From: Variovorax davisae
GTDB taxonomy: Bacteria; Pseudomonadota; Gammaproteobacteria; Burkholderiales; Burkholderiaceae_C
DNA length: 64,000 nucleotides
Direction of reading: 5' to 3'
Assembly (NCBI RefSeq): GCF_030316845.1
Contig: NZ_JASZYS010000001.1
Location: 62,001 to 126,000 of the forward strand
Position numbers and translations under genes: made by a program. The notes beneath the pieces were generated by a model. That model was not told where the DNA came from. It made no database searches and worked only from the letters and a program-made list of their open reading frames with translations. Positions 47,248-56,108 of the stretch are shown here, piece by piece (within the stretch, counting starts at the first letter, position 1; the number at the start of each line of letters is the position of its first letter).

Positions 47248-48327
47248 GTGAGTGCAGCGCTCCCCGAAACCGCCTCGCGGCCCCTGGACACGGGCCGCCT
47301 CGCCGAGTGGCTGCAGGGGCGGATTCCCGGCCTGCGCGGTCCGCTGGCCGCCCTCCGGTTCAAGGGCGGGCAGTCCAACCCGACCTATCAGCTGACCGAT
47401 GCCGGCGGTGCGCGCTACGTCTTGCGCAAGCAGCCCGACGGCGCGCTGCTGCCCTCGGCCCATGCGGTCGACCGCGAGTACCGGGTGCTGCACGCCCTCC
47501 GCGGCACCGGGGTGCCGGTGGCCCGGGTGCATTGCTTCTGCGACGACCCGGCGGTCGTCGGCACGCCGTTCTACGTGATGGACTTCGTCGACGGCCGCGT
47601 GCTGTGGGACCCGGCGCTGCCCGGCATGCAGGTGCCTGAACGCACGGCCGTCTACGAAGAGATGAACCGCGTCGTCGCCGCGCTGCACGGCGTCGACTGC
47701 CACGCCGTCGGCCTGGCCGACTACGGCCGGCCCGGCGCCTTCTTCGAGCGCCAGATCGCGCGCTGGACGCGGCAGTACCAGGCGACGGTCGAAGGCCCCG
47801 GCGGCGTCGAGGCGATTCCCGCGATGGAGCGCCTGATCGAATGGCTGCCGGCGAACGTCCCCCCCGGCGACGAGAGTTGCCTCTTCCACGGCGACCTGCG
47901 CATCGACAACATGATCTTCCACCCGAGCGAGCCGCGCGTGCTGGCGCTGCTCGACTGGGAACTGTCCACGCTGGGCCACCCGCTGGCCGACTTCGCCTAC
48001 CACGCGCTGCCCTGGCGCCTGGGTGCGCAGCAGTTCCGCGGCATGGCCGGCGCCGACTTCGCCGCGCTCGGCATCCCGGGCGAGCGCGCCTACCTCGATG
48101 CCTACTGCCGCCGCGTCGGCCGGGCGCCGGTCGATCCGTCGCACTGGGAGTTCTACCTGGCCTACGCGATGTTCCGGCTCGCCGCCATCCTGCAGGGCAT
48201 CCTGAAACGCTCGCACGACGGCACGGCGTCGAGCGCCGAGGCGCGCGAGACCGGCGCCCGTGCGAAGCCGATCGCGCAGGCCGCATGGCGCCAGGTCGAA
48301 GCCCATTTCCCCAGGTCCGCGCGCTAG
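47248..48327 (+). CDS. APH-family phosphotransferase (LvaA/ACAD10-11 kinase-like)
   Basis: A 359-residue kinase-fold protein: KGGQSNPTYQL, catalytic loop HGDLRIDN (214-221) and metal Asp in [16 protein letters not shown] (Asp236). The start is the GTG at 47248 with AAGGA upstream; a frame reading from the TTG at 47200 would begin inside the GntR operator and is unlikely. It is paired with the ACAD11-like gene downstream (36-bp gap), as a second copy of the module at 28779-31039 with reversed order. Predicted to phosphorylate a hydroxyacyl-CoA. Confidence 0.85.
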   Translation: MSAALPETASRPLDTGRLAEWLQGRIPGLRGPLAALRFKGGQSNPTYQLTDAGGARYVLRKQPDGALLPSAHAVDREYRVLHALRGTGVPVARVHCFCDDPAVVGTPFYVMDFVDGRVLWDPALPGMQVPERTAVYEEMNRVVAALHGVDCHAVGLADYGRPGAFFERQIARWTRQYQATVEGPGGVEAIPAMERLIEWLPANVPPGDESCLFHGDLRIDNMIFHPSEPRVLALLDWELSTLGHPLADFAYHALPWRLGAQQFRGMAGADFAALGIPGERAYLDAYCRRVGRAPVDPSHWEFYLAYAMFRLAAILQGILKRSHDGTASSAEARETGARAKPIAQAAWRQVEAHFPRSAR

Positions 48328-48363
48328 TCGCGGCCCCCATTCACTCCATCCGAAAGCCAATCC

Positions 48364-49566
48364 GTGTTCGAGTTCTCCCCCAAGGTCCAGGACCTCCAGC
48401 AACGTCTCGCCGCCTTCATGGACGAGCACATCTATCCGAACGAGAAGCGCTACTACCGCGAGGCCGAGGAACTGGGCCCGTGGAAGGTGGCGCCGGTGCT
48501 CGAGGAGCTCAAGCCCAAGGCGCGGGCGGCCGGCCTGTGGAACCTGTTCCTGCCCGAGTCCGCGCACGGTGCCGGCCTGACCAACTTCGAGTACGCGCCG
48601 CTGTGCGAGATCATGGGCCGCTCGCACCTGGCGCCCGAGGTCTTCAACTGCTCGGCGCCCGACACCGGCAACATGGAGGTGCTGGCGCGCTACGGCACGC
48701 CCGAGCAGCAGGCGCGATGGCTGGTGCCGCTGCTGGCCGGAGAGATCCGCTCCTGCTTCGCGATGACCGAGCCCGACGTGGCCTCCAGCGATGCGACCAA
48801 CATCGCGTCGAGCATCGTGCGCGACGGCGACGACTACGTCATCAACGGCCGCAAGTGGTACACCACCAATGCCACCGATCCGCGCTGCAAGATCTGCATC
48901 TTCATGGGCAAGTCGGACCCCGACAACGCCGACCGCCACCAGCAACAGTCGATGATCCTGGTGCCGCTCGACACGCCGGGCGTCACCGTGGTGCGGCCGA
49001 TCGCGGTGTTCGGCTTCTACGGCGTGCCCGACCGGGCATCGGAAGTCACCTTCGAGAACGTGCGCGTGCCGGCCTCGAACATGCTGCTCGGCGAAGGCCG
49101 CGGCTTCGAGATCGCCCAGGGCCGGCTCGGCCCGGGGCGCATCCACCACTGCATGCGGCTGGTCGGCCTGGCAGAGCGGATGCTCGAGCTGATGTGCCGC
49201 CGCAGCCTGTCGCGCGTGGCCTTCGGCAAGCCGGTGGCGCAGCAGGGCGTGACGGTCGAGCGCATCGCCGAGTCGCGCATCCTGATCGAGCAGGCCCGGC
49301 TGCTGACGCTGAACGCGGCGCACCGCATGGACACCGTTGGCAACAAGGTCGCCAAGGCCGAGATCGCGATGATCAAGGTGGCGGCGCCGAAGATGGCCTG
49401 CCAGGTGATCGACTGGACCATCCAGGCCTTCGGCGGCGGCGGCACCAACAACGACCACGGCATCGCCTCGGCCTATGCCACGGCGCGCCTGCTGCGGCTG
49501 GCCGACGGCCCGGACGAGGTGCACCGCAACCAGATCGGCCAGCTGGAGCTCAAGAAGTACCGCTAG
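48364..49566 (+). CDS. ACAD10/11-type acyl-CoA dehydrogenase
   Basis: A 400-residue dehydrogenase with [19 protein letters not shown] (GPGRIHHC at 256-263), [32 protein letters not shown] and [11 protein letters not shown], blocks I recall from human ACAD11. [11 protein letters not shown] replaces the usual FGGAGV. The start is the GTG at 48364; no ATG is available before the conserved FSPKVQDL. It probably works with the kinase encoded upstream. The araC-like gene follows after 68 bp. Confidence 0.88.
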   Translation: MFEFSPKVQDLQQRLAAFMDEHIYPNEKRYYREAEELGPWKVAPVLEELKPKARAAGLWNLFLPESAHGAGLTNFEYAPLCEIMGRSHLAPEVFNCSAPDTGNMEVLARYGTPEQQARWLVPLLAGEIRSCFAMTEPDVASSDATNIASSIVRDGDDYVINGRKWYTTNATDPRCKICIFMGKSDPDNADRHQQQSMILVPLDTPGVTVVRPIAVFGFYGVPDRASEVTFENVRVPASNMLLGEGRGFEIAQGRLGPGRIHHCMRLVGLAERMLELMCRRSLSRVAFGKPVAQQGVTVERIAESRILIEQARLLTLNAAHRMDTVGNKVAKAEIAMIKVAAPKMACQVIDWTIQAFGGGGTNNDHGIASAYATARLLRLADGPDEVHRNQIGQLELKKYR

Positions 49567-49634
49567 GCAGGACCACGAACTGCCGCCGTCCACAGGCATC
49601 CCGGAATCGACAGAACAGACGCAAGGAGACAACC

Positions 49635-50489
49635 GTGCACATCGAACTCGACCCTTCCGCATCTCCCATCGCCTTGCCCGCCCAGGCGCCGGCCCGGCAC
49701 GAGCCGCTGATGTGGCTCAACGCGGATCGCGTGCTGTACGTCGGCCTGCTCGGCGCGCCTTCGGTGCGCACCTTCGGTGCCTATTCGATCTACGTGTCGC
49801 TCAGCAAGCCGCACCGCATCAGCGTGGCCGGCGGCGCCTGGGAGGAGGCCGAGGTGTCGGTGGTCCCGCCCAGCGTGCCGCACCGCATCGCCGCCGGCGA
49901 ACGCATGATCTGCAACATCCTGATCGAGACCGACAGCGTGGCGCCCGGCCGGTTGCCGGACTACATCGCCCGCGGTTGCGGCGAGGTGCGCGACCCCGAC
50001 GTGCTGCGTGGCCTGCGCGCCGCGCTCGAGCGCTTCCGCTGCAGCGGCTCGCGCCAGTTTCCGCAGACCGCCGACTTCGACCGCAGCGTCTTCGGCGAGC
50101 CCCTGGTGCCGCGGGCCATCGACCGCCGCATCCGTGCCAGCCTGGCGCGCATCAAGGACGACCCCAACAGCCACACCTCGGCCCAGGATTGCGCCGACGC
50201 GTCGCACCTGTCGGTGTCGCGCTTCCTGCACCTGTTCAAGGCCGAGGTGGGCACGCCGTTCCGCAGCTTCCGCACCTGGCAGCGGGCCCGCAGCGTGCTC
50301 TATTACGTGACGCAGAACGCCAATCTCGCGAACATCGCGCTCGACGTCGGCTACCCCGACTCGACCCACTTCAGCCATTCGATCCGGCAGGTCTACGGCC
50401 TGACGCCGAAGTCGATCTTTGCCGGCAGCCGCAGGCTCGAGCTCTACGGCCGGGCGGCCGCGGGCTCGCCGCGCTATCAGTTCGCCTGA
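49635..50489 (+). CDS. AraC family transcriptional regulator
   Basis: A 284-residue regulator with a C-terminal AraC double helix-turn-helix (residues ~170-275): SAQDCADASHLSVSRFLHLFK and IALDVGYPDSTHFSHSIRQVYGLTP, each read in part. The N-terminal half is a cupin-like sensor domain (PHRISVAGGAWEE, SVVPPSVPHRI). The start is the GTG at 49635 with AAGGAG nine bases upstream. It is probably co-transcribed with the GntR-controlled kinase-dehydrogenase pair. It is the only dedicated activator in the window and a candidate for the 19-bp shared motif, though no direct link is shown. Confidence 0.87.
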   Translation: MHIELDPSASPIALPAQAPARHEPLMWLNADRVLYVGLLGAPSVRTFGAYSIYVSLSKPHRISVAGGAWEEAEVSVVPPSVPHRIAAGERMICNILIETDSVAPGRLPDYIARGCGEVRDPDVLRGLRAALERFRCSGSRQFPQTADFDRSVFGEPLVPRAIDRRIRASLARIKDDPNSHTSAQDCADASHLSVSRFLHLFKAEVGTPFRSFRTWQRARSVLYYVTQNANLANIALDVGYPDSTHFSHSIRQVYGLTPKSIFAGSRRLELYGRAAAGSPRYQFA

Positions 50490-50504
50490 TTCTTCATCGA
50501 GGGG

Positions 50505-50675
50505 GTGGTCGACATCGACCTGGTCGGCAGCTTCCACGTGCTGCGCCAGGCTCATGCCTGCGCGGCCAAGGCCGGCGTCGGCCAGCTCACGCGGGTGATG
50601 GCGCTCGAATGGGGCGGGGAGGGCGCGCGCATCAACTCGATCTCGCCCGAGGCGGCGGGCGCTGCGGCCGCCTAA
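50505..50675 (+). pseudogene. Internally deleted SDR gene remnant
   Basis: A start-less frame of 56 codons encodes two separated pieces of a short-chain dehydrogenase: VVDIDLVGSFHVLRQ (helix before the active site) fused to AHACAAKAGVGQLTRVMALEW and GARINSISPE (each under 20 if split at VMALEW). The active-site Ser and Tyr region between them and both ends are gone. The reading frame has been preserved across the deletion. It sits directly after the araC gene and is convergent with the dioxygenase gene, whose stop it overlaps. Confidence 0.75.
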
Positions 50676-51523
50676 CCCTTGCCCGGCATCAGCGCGGCCA
50701 CCCGCGCCGCGCCTTCCAGAACCGGCGGCTGGGGTGGAGGTCCGTCTGGCCGACCTCGCCCGGGTCCGCCCGCGCGGCCTGGCGGCCCCGGCCTGCCGGG
50801 CATCGGCCGCCGTTCGGGGACCGGGCGGGCCGTGGGGTCCGCCACCAGGGTCAGGCTGGCGACATAGCTTTCTGTTTCCTCGCGCACCGCCCCATGCACG
50901 GTCGGGCCGGCCTCCAGGGCGATGCCGTCGGTGCTGTTGAGGGTGTCGCGCAGGGTGGCGCGGCGGTAGTCCGGCAACTGCGTGTAGAGGTACTCGTTCA
51001 GCGCATCGGGCAGGAAGAACTGCGAGGTGAGCACCGGCCGGGCGGCGTCGAAGACCTTGAAATGGATGTGCGTCGTGCGGCCGTGGTACCAGCCCGGGTA
51101 GATGGTCGTGAAGGCGGCCACGCCGCTGGCGTCCGTCAGCAGGGAGCCGCGCAGGAAGGTCTGGCCCTCGGTGGACAGCCGGCGGTCCTCGCCCTGGCCG
51201 GCGTAGCCGGAGTAGAGGCCTTGCGCATCGCAATGCCAGATGTCGACGCGGGCGCCGCGCCAGGGCCTGAGCGCCAAGTCCAGGACCGTGAAGCGCACCG
51301 CCAGCGGCACGCCCGGCCGGCCCTCGGTGATGTCGGGGCGGAACTTGCGGGCATCGAAGTAGAAGGGGCCCTCGGTGGCGGCGGCGGTCGGCGGCGCCTG
51401 GCCGGCCTCGGCGGCCGCCGCGGCCGCGGGGCGGGACGACGTGGCGGCCACCGTGGCCGCCAGGCCGGAGATCAGGACACCGCGGCGCGCGGTGCGGAAG
51501 GAGTCGGGGTCGTTGGTTGGCAT
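50672..51523 (-). CDS. Intradiol ring-cleavage dioxygenase-like protein with Tat signal
   Basis: A 283-residue protein of the protocatechuate 3,4-/catechol 1,2-dioxygenase family. The N-terminus TARRGVLISGLAATVAA is a twin-arginine-type signal, then TEGPFYFDARKFRPDI, RVDIWHCDAQGLYSGYAGQ and the iron-ligand region GWYHGRTTHIHFKV (Tyr and two His). A ~45-residue Pro/Gly/Arg-rich tail follows the catalytic domain. Exported intradiol-like proteins of this kind are common but their substrates are mostly unknown. The ATG at 51523 is the start of the signal sequence. Confidence 0.82.
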   Translation of the reverse strand: MPTNDPDSFRTARRGVLISGLAATVAATSSRPAAAAAAEAGQAPPTAAATEGPFYFDARKFRPDITEGRPGVPLAVRFTVLDLALRPWRGARVDIWHCDAQGLYSGYAGQGEDRRLSTEGQTFLRGSLLTDASGVAAFTTIYPGWYHGRTTHIHFKVFDAARPVLTSQFFLPDALNEYLYTQLPDYRRATLRDTLNSTDGIALEAGPTVHGAVREETESYVASLTLVADPTARPVPERRPMPGRPGPPGRAGGPGRGRPDGPPPQPPVLEGAARVAALMPGKG

Positions 51524-51709
51524 GGGCAGGTCCGTGGCTGGGGTGCGCCATCGATGCTGCCTGCGGATTGTCGAGACAAATGGGAGCACGTTGCATTTCC
51601 CGGCTGACGGCGTACAAAGGCCTTCCGGACCGGACGGGGCGCTGGTTCGCCCGGCCGTTGCGACGACCGGTCCAGGTCCCGCCTCGATTTCATGGGAATG
51701 GAGACGCGT

Positions 51710-52036
51710 ATGCCCACCTACATGACGTGCTTCAGCTACAACACCGAAGGCTGGCAGAAGCTGGCCAGGAACCCCGAGGACCGCAGCGTGCCGGTCAAGG
51801 CGCTGCTGGAGAAGCTGGGCGGAAAACTGCTCAGCATGTACTACATGGCGGGCGACTACGACGGCTTCATCATCTACGAGGCGCCCGACGCCAAGGTGGC
51901 GGCCACCGCCATCGTCGGGGTCGAGCTGGCGGGCCATATCCGCACCCTCAAGACCTCGCAGCTCTTCACCGTGGCCGAGACGCTGGAGGTGCTGGGCAAC
52001 GCCGGCAAGCTGGCCTACCCCGCGCCCAAGGGCTGA
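51710..52036 (+). CDS. GYD domain-containing protein
   Basis: A 108-residue protein of the GYD family, named for the conserved Gly-Tyr-Asp; here AGDYDGFIIYEAPD. The family has a ferredoxin-like dimeric alpha-beta barrel fold and no settled function. I chose the ATG at 51710 (MPTYMT) because GGAG lies seven bases upstream; the ATG at 51692 is an alternative. It is divergent from the dioxygenase gene across 186 bp that show no clear promoter motif, and convergent with the DUF2894 gene with no gap. Confidence 0.8.
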   Translation: MPTYMTCFSYNTEGWQKLARNPEDRSVPVKALLEKLGGKLLSMYYMAGDYDGFIIYEAPDAKVAATAIVGVELAGHIRTLKTSQLFTVAETLEVLGNAGKLAYPAPKG

Positions 52037-52642
52037 TCAGCCTGCCGTCTTGCCCCGGGCGGCCTTCTTCGGGCTCTCCGGTGCCGCCGGGCCCGAGCCG
52101 GCGCCCGCCTGGTCGAGCCACAGCAGGGTGTCGACATAGGCCATGAACCGGTTGAGGTACTCGGGCGACAGGTCGCGCATCAGGGTCAGCGAGCGATGCA
52201 CGAGGTGGTGCGAGTTGAGGGGGCCGGCATTCTCCGGCACCTTGGCCAGCGACTGCGTCAGCCGCCGCTCGGCGCTGAGCCTGGCCCAGGTGCTGCGGAA
52301 GTAGCCGAGCGTCTTCAGCTCGCCGGCCGCCGGCGCGTCGCCCGCGGACGCTGCCTGCCGGGCCACCTGCTCGACCAGCAGCGCGAGCGGGCCAGGGCGC
52401 GCCGGCAGCTTTTCGGTCGGCGGCGCCGCATCGCCGTCCGCGGCCCGGGCGGCTTCGAGCGCCGCGCCGTAGTCCGCCACCAGCCCGGCGACCCGGTCGT
52501 CGAGCAGGCGGCGCGCCTCGCCGTCGTGGGCGGCCGAGCGTCCGGCCAGCGCCTCGATGAAACGGAAGCGCACCGGATCGAAGCGGTGCGCGCCACTGTC
52601 GCGCCAGGCAGCGATCCGGGCGCCGGCCTCGCTGCTAGCCAC
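52037..52642 (-). CDS. DUF2894 domain-containing protein
   Basis: A 201-residue soluble, Ala/Arg-rich protein matching DUF2894, the last gene of the four-gene motor-like operon. The conserved core is LGYFRSTWARLSAERRLTQSL and NSHHLVHRSLTLMRDLSPEYL (each read in part). I chose the GTG at 52642, which overlaps the OmpA-like gene's stop by eight bases; no in-frame ATG is suitable. Function unknown; its constant association with the DUF802/OmpA pair suggests a cytoplasmic partner. Confidence 0.75.
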   Translation of the reverse strand: MASSEAGARIAAWRDSGAHRFDPVRFRFIEALAGRSAAHDGEARRLLDDRVAGLVADYGAALEAARAADGDAAPPTEKLPARPGPLALLVEQVARQAASAGDAPAAGELKTLGYFRSTWARLSAERRLTQSLAKVPENAGPLNSHHLVHRSLTLMRDLSPEYLNRFMAYVDTLLWLDQAGAGSGPAAPESPKKAARGKTAG

Positions 52643-53285
52643 GGGGTCGGGCCTGCGCGTTGCTCGGCCGCGGCGTGGGCGACATCTCGACGCGCCGGTT
52701 CTTCGATCGGCCATCGGCATCGGCGTTCGAAGCCACCGCCTGCTCGGAGCCGAAGGCGGCGGCGAACACCGACGAAGAAGGCAGGCCCTCTTCGATCAGC
52801 GCCCGCGTCACGGTCAGGGAGCGCTGGGCCGACAGCTCCCAGTTGTCGGCGAAGCGGCGCGCGCCGTCGCGCATCTGGCGGTCGTCGGTGAAGCCGCTGA
52901 CCATCAGGATCTCGTCGCGGGCCCGCAGGTAGGCGGCCAGCGGGGCGGTCAGGCTGCGCAGCAGCTGCCGGCCTTCGGGCTGCAGCTCGGCGGAATTGAA
53001 GGCGAACAGCACGTTGCCGCTGATCCCGATGCGCCCATTGTTCAGGGTCACGCGGCCGGCGGCCAGGGGACCGGCCAGCGCCTGTTCGAGCGTCTGCAGC
53101 CGTTGCGCGGCCTCCTGCCGCTGCTTGACCTCGGCTTCGAGCTGGGACGCGAGATCGATCTGCATGCCGAGCACGCAGACCAGGATCAGCACGAAGGCGC
53201 CCAGCAGCCCCGACATCAGGTCGCCGAAGACGGCCCACACCGGCACCGACGGCTCCAGGCCGCCGTCGAGCTCTTCGGTCGTCAC
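52635..53285 (-). CDS. OmpA/MotB-like protein of the motor operon
   Basis: A 216-residue inner-membrane-anchored protein. One membrane segment near residues 20-40 holds FGDLMSGLLGAFVLILVCV with an Asp at the place of the proton-binding Asp of MotB/ZorB. A short coiled region (~45-70) leads to a C-terminal OmpA-like peptidoglycan-binding domain: FAFNSAELQPEG, VSGFTDDRQM, NWELSAQRSLTV and DGRSKNRRVEM. The GTG at 53285 overlaps the DUF802 gene's TGA by four bases. With the DUF802 protein it should form a MotAB-type ion channel. Confidence 0.85.
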   Translation of the reverse strand: MTTEELDGGLEPSVPVWAVFGDLMSGLLGAFVLILVCVLGMQIDLASQLEAEVKQRQEAAQRLQTLEQALAGPLAAGRVTLNNGRIGISGNVLFAFNSAELQPEGRQLLRSLTAPLAAYLRARDEILMVSGFTDDRQMRDGARRFADNWELSAQRSLTVTRALIEEGLPSSSVFAAAFGSEQAVASNADADGRSKNRRVEMSPTPRPSNAQARPRG

Positions 53286-55372
53286 GCTTCGCTGCCTTCG
53301 GTGGCGCGCTGGCTGGCGATGCGCTGCAGGTCTTCGACGATCTGCTTCTGCGACATGATGCTGAGGTCGATGACCTCGCGCGCCTGCGCCACGTAGTAGG
53401 CCAGCTGCTCGTCGCTGCGGGCGATCGACTTGCTGAGCGCGCCTTCGACGCGCTGCAGCTGGGCCGCCAGCTTGTCGTTCGACTGGCTGAACAGCTGCAC
53501 TCCGGTGCCGAAGGCCTCGCCCAGGCTCGCGACTTCCACCGCGCTGCCGGTGATCTGGGCGGCGACGCCGGCCATCTTGCCGGCTTCGGCAGCGACCGTG
53601 TCGGTGAAGCGCGTGCCGACGCGCTCCAGCAGCTCGGCCGAGGTGGCGACCAGCGCGTCGATCGCGCCGCGCTGTTCGGTGGCGGCATGGTTCACCGCGC
53701 CCAGCAGCGTATCGAGCGTCTCCAGGATGCGGGCGCGTTCGTCGAGCATCGCGTTGTCGCGCGCCATGCTGTCGGAGAGCTTCTGGCGCAGCTCGGCGAT
53801 CACTTCGGCGGCGGCGCGAGGGGCCTCGGCGGCGGCCTGCATGAGCCCGGCGATCTCGGCGATGGTGCCCTTCGCGTGCGCTTCGGTCTGCGCCGAGATC
53901 TCGCGTGCGGTCTCGGCCAGCGTCTGGCAGATCGCCTGCTGCTGCTGCTCGCTGCGGGCGCCGGCCTGCTGCCATTCCTGCTGCAGCGCGGCGGCCATGG
54001 CCTCCAGCGCCTGGGTCCAGGCCGCGAGCCGCTGCTGGTCGCGCGAGGCGATCTCGGCCTGCAGGCCCGCATGCGCCTGGGCCACCGTGCCGAGCAGCGA
54101 AGTGCCATGCTGCTCGAAGCTGGCCGCGGCCGCCGCCAGGGCGCCCTGCGTGTCCTCCGACAGCTTTTCGCTCACGCGCTGCTGCTGCGCCAGCGCGCCA
54201 CTCCAGCCTTCCGACAGCTGGCCGACCGTGCTTTCCAGCCGGCCGGCGACGCCGTCCACGAGCGCGGCCGAGCGTTGTTCGAAGGTCTGGCTGAACTGCT
54301 CGAGCGCAGCGCGCAGGTCATGGGACTGGGCCTCGCTGGTGCGCTGCTGGGCGGCGAGCGCGCCCTGCCAGAGTTCGGCCACGGTGGCGGTGCTGGCCTC
54401 GAAGCGGCTCGACAACCCGTCGAGCTGGCGCTGCACGCCGTGCTCGACCGTCTGGTGCAGTGCGGCCGCCTCGCGCGCGATGCCGGCCATGGTGGCCTCG
54501 ACCACCGGCTGGATGGTCGCGCTGGCGGCGCGGGCGCTTTCGATCAGGCTCTGCTCCAGCGAGCGGCCGACCGTGGCGGCGAGCCCGGCATAGGCGGTCT
54601 CGGCCTTGCCGTGGAATGTGTCCTGGCTGGCGGCCAGCCGTTCGTGCAGGGCCTGGCTCTGGCGCTCCATCGTCGCCATCATGGCCTGCAGCCGGTCGAC
54701 CAGCTGGGGCATCGCCTCGCTCTGCCGCTGCAGCAGCTGGAAGGATTGCTCGCGCTGATGGACCTGCGAGAAGCCGCGCAGGCTGGTCGCGATCCGCGTG
54801 TCGAGCCGCTGCCCGGCCTGCAGCCGGTCGCGCCGGCACAAGGCCGACAGCAGGCCCAGCATCGCCGACGCCGCCACGCCCGCGAGCGAGGTGCCGAAGG
54901 CCAGTCCCAGGCCCTTCACCGGGGCGGCCAGCGAGGCGCGGATGGCCTGCAGGTCGGACGCGCTCTCCAGCGCCGTGCCGGTGCCGCTCAGGGTCACCAC
55001 CATGCCGAGGAAGGTGCCCAGCATGCCGAGCAGCACCAGCAGGCCGGTGAGGTAGGGCGTCAGGGCCGGGCCGGGCAGGGCGGCGCGTTCGCCTTCGACC
55101 CGCAGGCGCACCGCGTTCTGCAGCGAAGGATGGAGCGTGTCCAGCCAGGCCGCGAGGCTCGCCGGCGGCGCCGACACGGCCGCCACGGCGCTCGACAAGG
55201 TGGCAGTGGCCTGGTGGTAGCGGCGCAGTTCCAGCGCGCCCATCAGATAGAACGCGCCGATCAGCAGCGTGATCGCCAGCGCCAGCGGGTTCGAGCCGAT
55301 GTAGCCGGCACCCACCCAGCAGACGGCGGCGAGGCCGACGAAGAAGGCGGCGTAGTGAAGAAATCTGGTCAT
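53282..55372 (-). CDS. DUF802 protein, MotA/TolQ/ExbB-like with long coiled-coil tail
   Basis: A 696-residue protein. Four hydrophobic segments lie in the first ~200 residues; segments 3 and 4 read LLVLLGMLGTFLGMVVTLSG and GLGLAFGTSLAGVAASAML, the pattern of MotA/TolQ/ExbB channel helices. Residues ~215-690 are almost entirely Gln/Ala/Glu-rich helix, predicted as long coiled coils, with the DUF802 segment in the C-terminal part. It resembles ZorA in plan: channel plus long cytoplasmic tail. It is translated just upstream of the MotB-like protein. A role in an ion-driven envelope machine is inferred. Confidence 0.85.
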   Translation of the reverse strand: MTRFLHYAAFFVGLAAVCWVGAGYIGSNPLALAITLLIGAFYLMGALELRRYHQATATLSSAVAAVSAPPASLAAWLDTLHPSLQNAVRLRVEGERAALPGPALTPYLTGLLVLLGMLGTFLGMVVTLSGTGTALESASDLQAIRASLAAPVKGLGLAFGTSLAGVAASAMLGLLSALCRRDRLQAGQRLDTRIATSLRGFSQVHQREQSFQLLQRQSEAMPQLVDRLQAMMATMERQSQALHERLAASQDTFHGKAETAYAGLAATVGRSLEQSLIESARAASATIQPVVEATMAGIAREAAALHQTVEHGVQRQLDGLSSRFEASTATVAELWQGALAAQQRTSEAQSHDLRAALEQFSQTFEQRSAALVDGVAGRLESTVGQLSEGWSGALAQQQRVSEKLSEDTQGALAAAAASFEQHGTSLLGTVAQAHAGLQAEIASRDQQRLAAWTQALEAMAAALQQEWQQAGARSEQQQQAICQTLAETAREISAQTEAHAKGTIAEIAGLMQAAAEAPRAAAEVIAELRQKLSDSMARDNAMLDERARILETLDTLLGAVNHAATEQRGAIDALVATSAELLERVGTRFTDTVAAEAGKMAGVAAQITGSAVEVASLGEAFGTGVQLFSQSNDKLAAQLQRVEGALSKSIARSDEQLAYYVAQAREVIDLSIMSQKQIVEDLQRIASQRATEGSEA

Positions 55373-55389
55373 GAAGGCCTGTCAGTCGG

Positions 55390-56055
55390 TCAGCGCTTGC
55401 GAAGGGCATCGAGCAGCCCTTCGATCGGTTGCAATCGGATATCCAGTTCGGCCAGCAGCACGCCCTGCATGTCGCGGCAGAAAACATCCAGCCAGGCGCC
55501 GGATGCGGTTGCGCCGTCGCTCTCGTCGGCCGGCCGCTCGGCGGCCTGGCGCAGGCGCTCGAAGTGCTTTTCGAGCAGGCCGGGCACGGTCGCGAGCAGG
55601 CGGTGCTCCTGCGCACCGAGCACCTGCTCCATGACCACGTCCAGCGCGGCCAGCCGGGCCATCTCGGGCGACGCGGACGCGAGCCTGGCCCGCAGCCGGC
55701 CGCGCAGGGGACCGATGGCGGTCTCCATGGCCTGTTGCCGGGCGAGATAGCGTCGACGCTGCGATGCGAAGTCGGACGCGAAGGCGCCGCGTTCGGCGAT
55801 GGCTTTCGCCAAGGCCGCCCGCACCCCGTCGACTTCGCGTCGTTCGGCGTCGTCTGGGCCGCGCGAGCGCCTTGGCGCCGCCGCCGGACTGCCATCCAGC
55901 GCCGCCGAGAGCGAAATGGCGTGGGTCCAGCCGAACCACTGACTCAAGCGGTCCGCGAAGCCCTGGCGGGATTCGGGAACCGCGATGTCGTTCAGTCGAG
56001 CGAGCAAGCGAACCAGCGCCGAGTCGGTGAAACCTGTGCGCCTTGACACTTGCAC
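55390..56055 (-). CDS. DUF3348 domain-containing protein
   Basis: A 221-residue soluble, helical, Arg/Ala-rich protein matching DUF3348, first gene of the DUF3348-DUF802-OmpA-DUF2894 operon. No ATG is available; GTG codons at 56055 and 56049 are the candidate starts, with an AGTAGG stretch upstream. A TAAAAT hexamer inside a CCGAT/ATCGG inverted repeat (56071-56085) may be the operon's -10 and operator. The DUF802 gene starts 17 bp after the stop. Function unknown. Confidence 0.75.
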   Translation of the reverse strand: MQVSRRTGFTDSALVRLLARLNDIAVPESRQGFADRLSQWFGWTHAISLSAALDGSPAAAPRRSRGPDDAERREVDGVRAALAKAIAERGAFASDFASQRRRYLARQQAMETAIGPLRGRLRARLASASPEMARLAALDVVMEQVLGAQEHRLLATVPGLLEKHFERLRQAAERPADESDGATASGAWLDVFCRDMQGVLLAELDIRLQPIEGLLDALRKR

Positions 56056-56108
56056 CTACTGGAAAAACCGCCGATTTTACATCGGCGCCCGCAAAGCGGG
56101 TCCCCACA

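Noticed and set aside
52037..56055. Complete Zorya defence system
   Set aside because: Only ZorA/ZorB-like partners are present; no ZorC/ZorD helicase or nuclease gene lies nearby, and the flanking DUF3348 and DUF2894 proteins are different.
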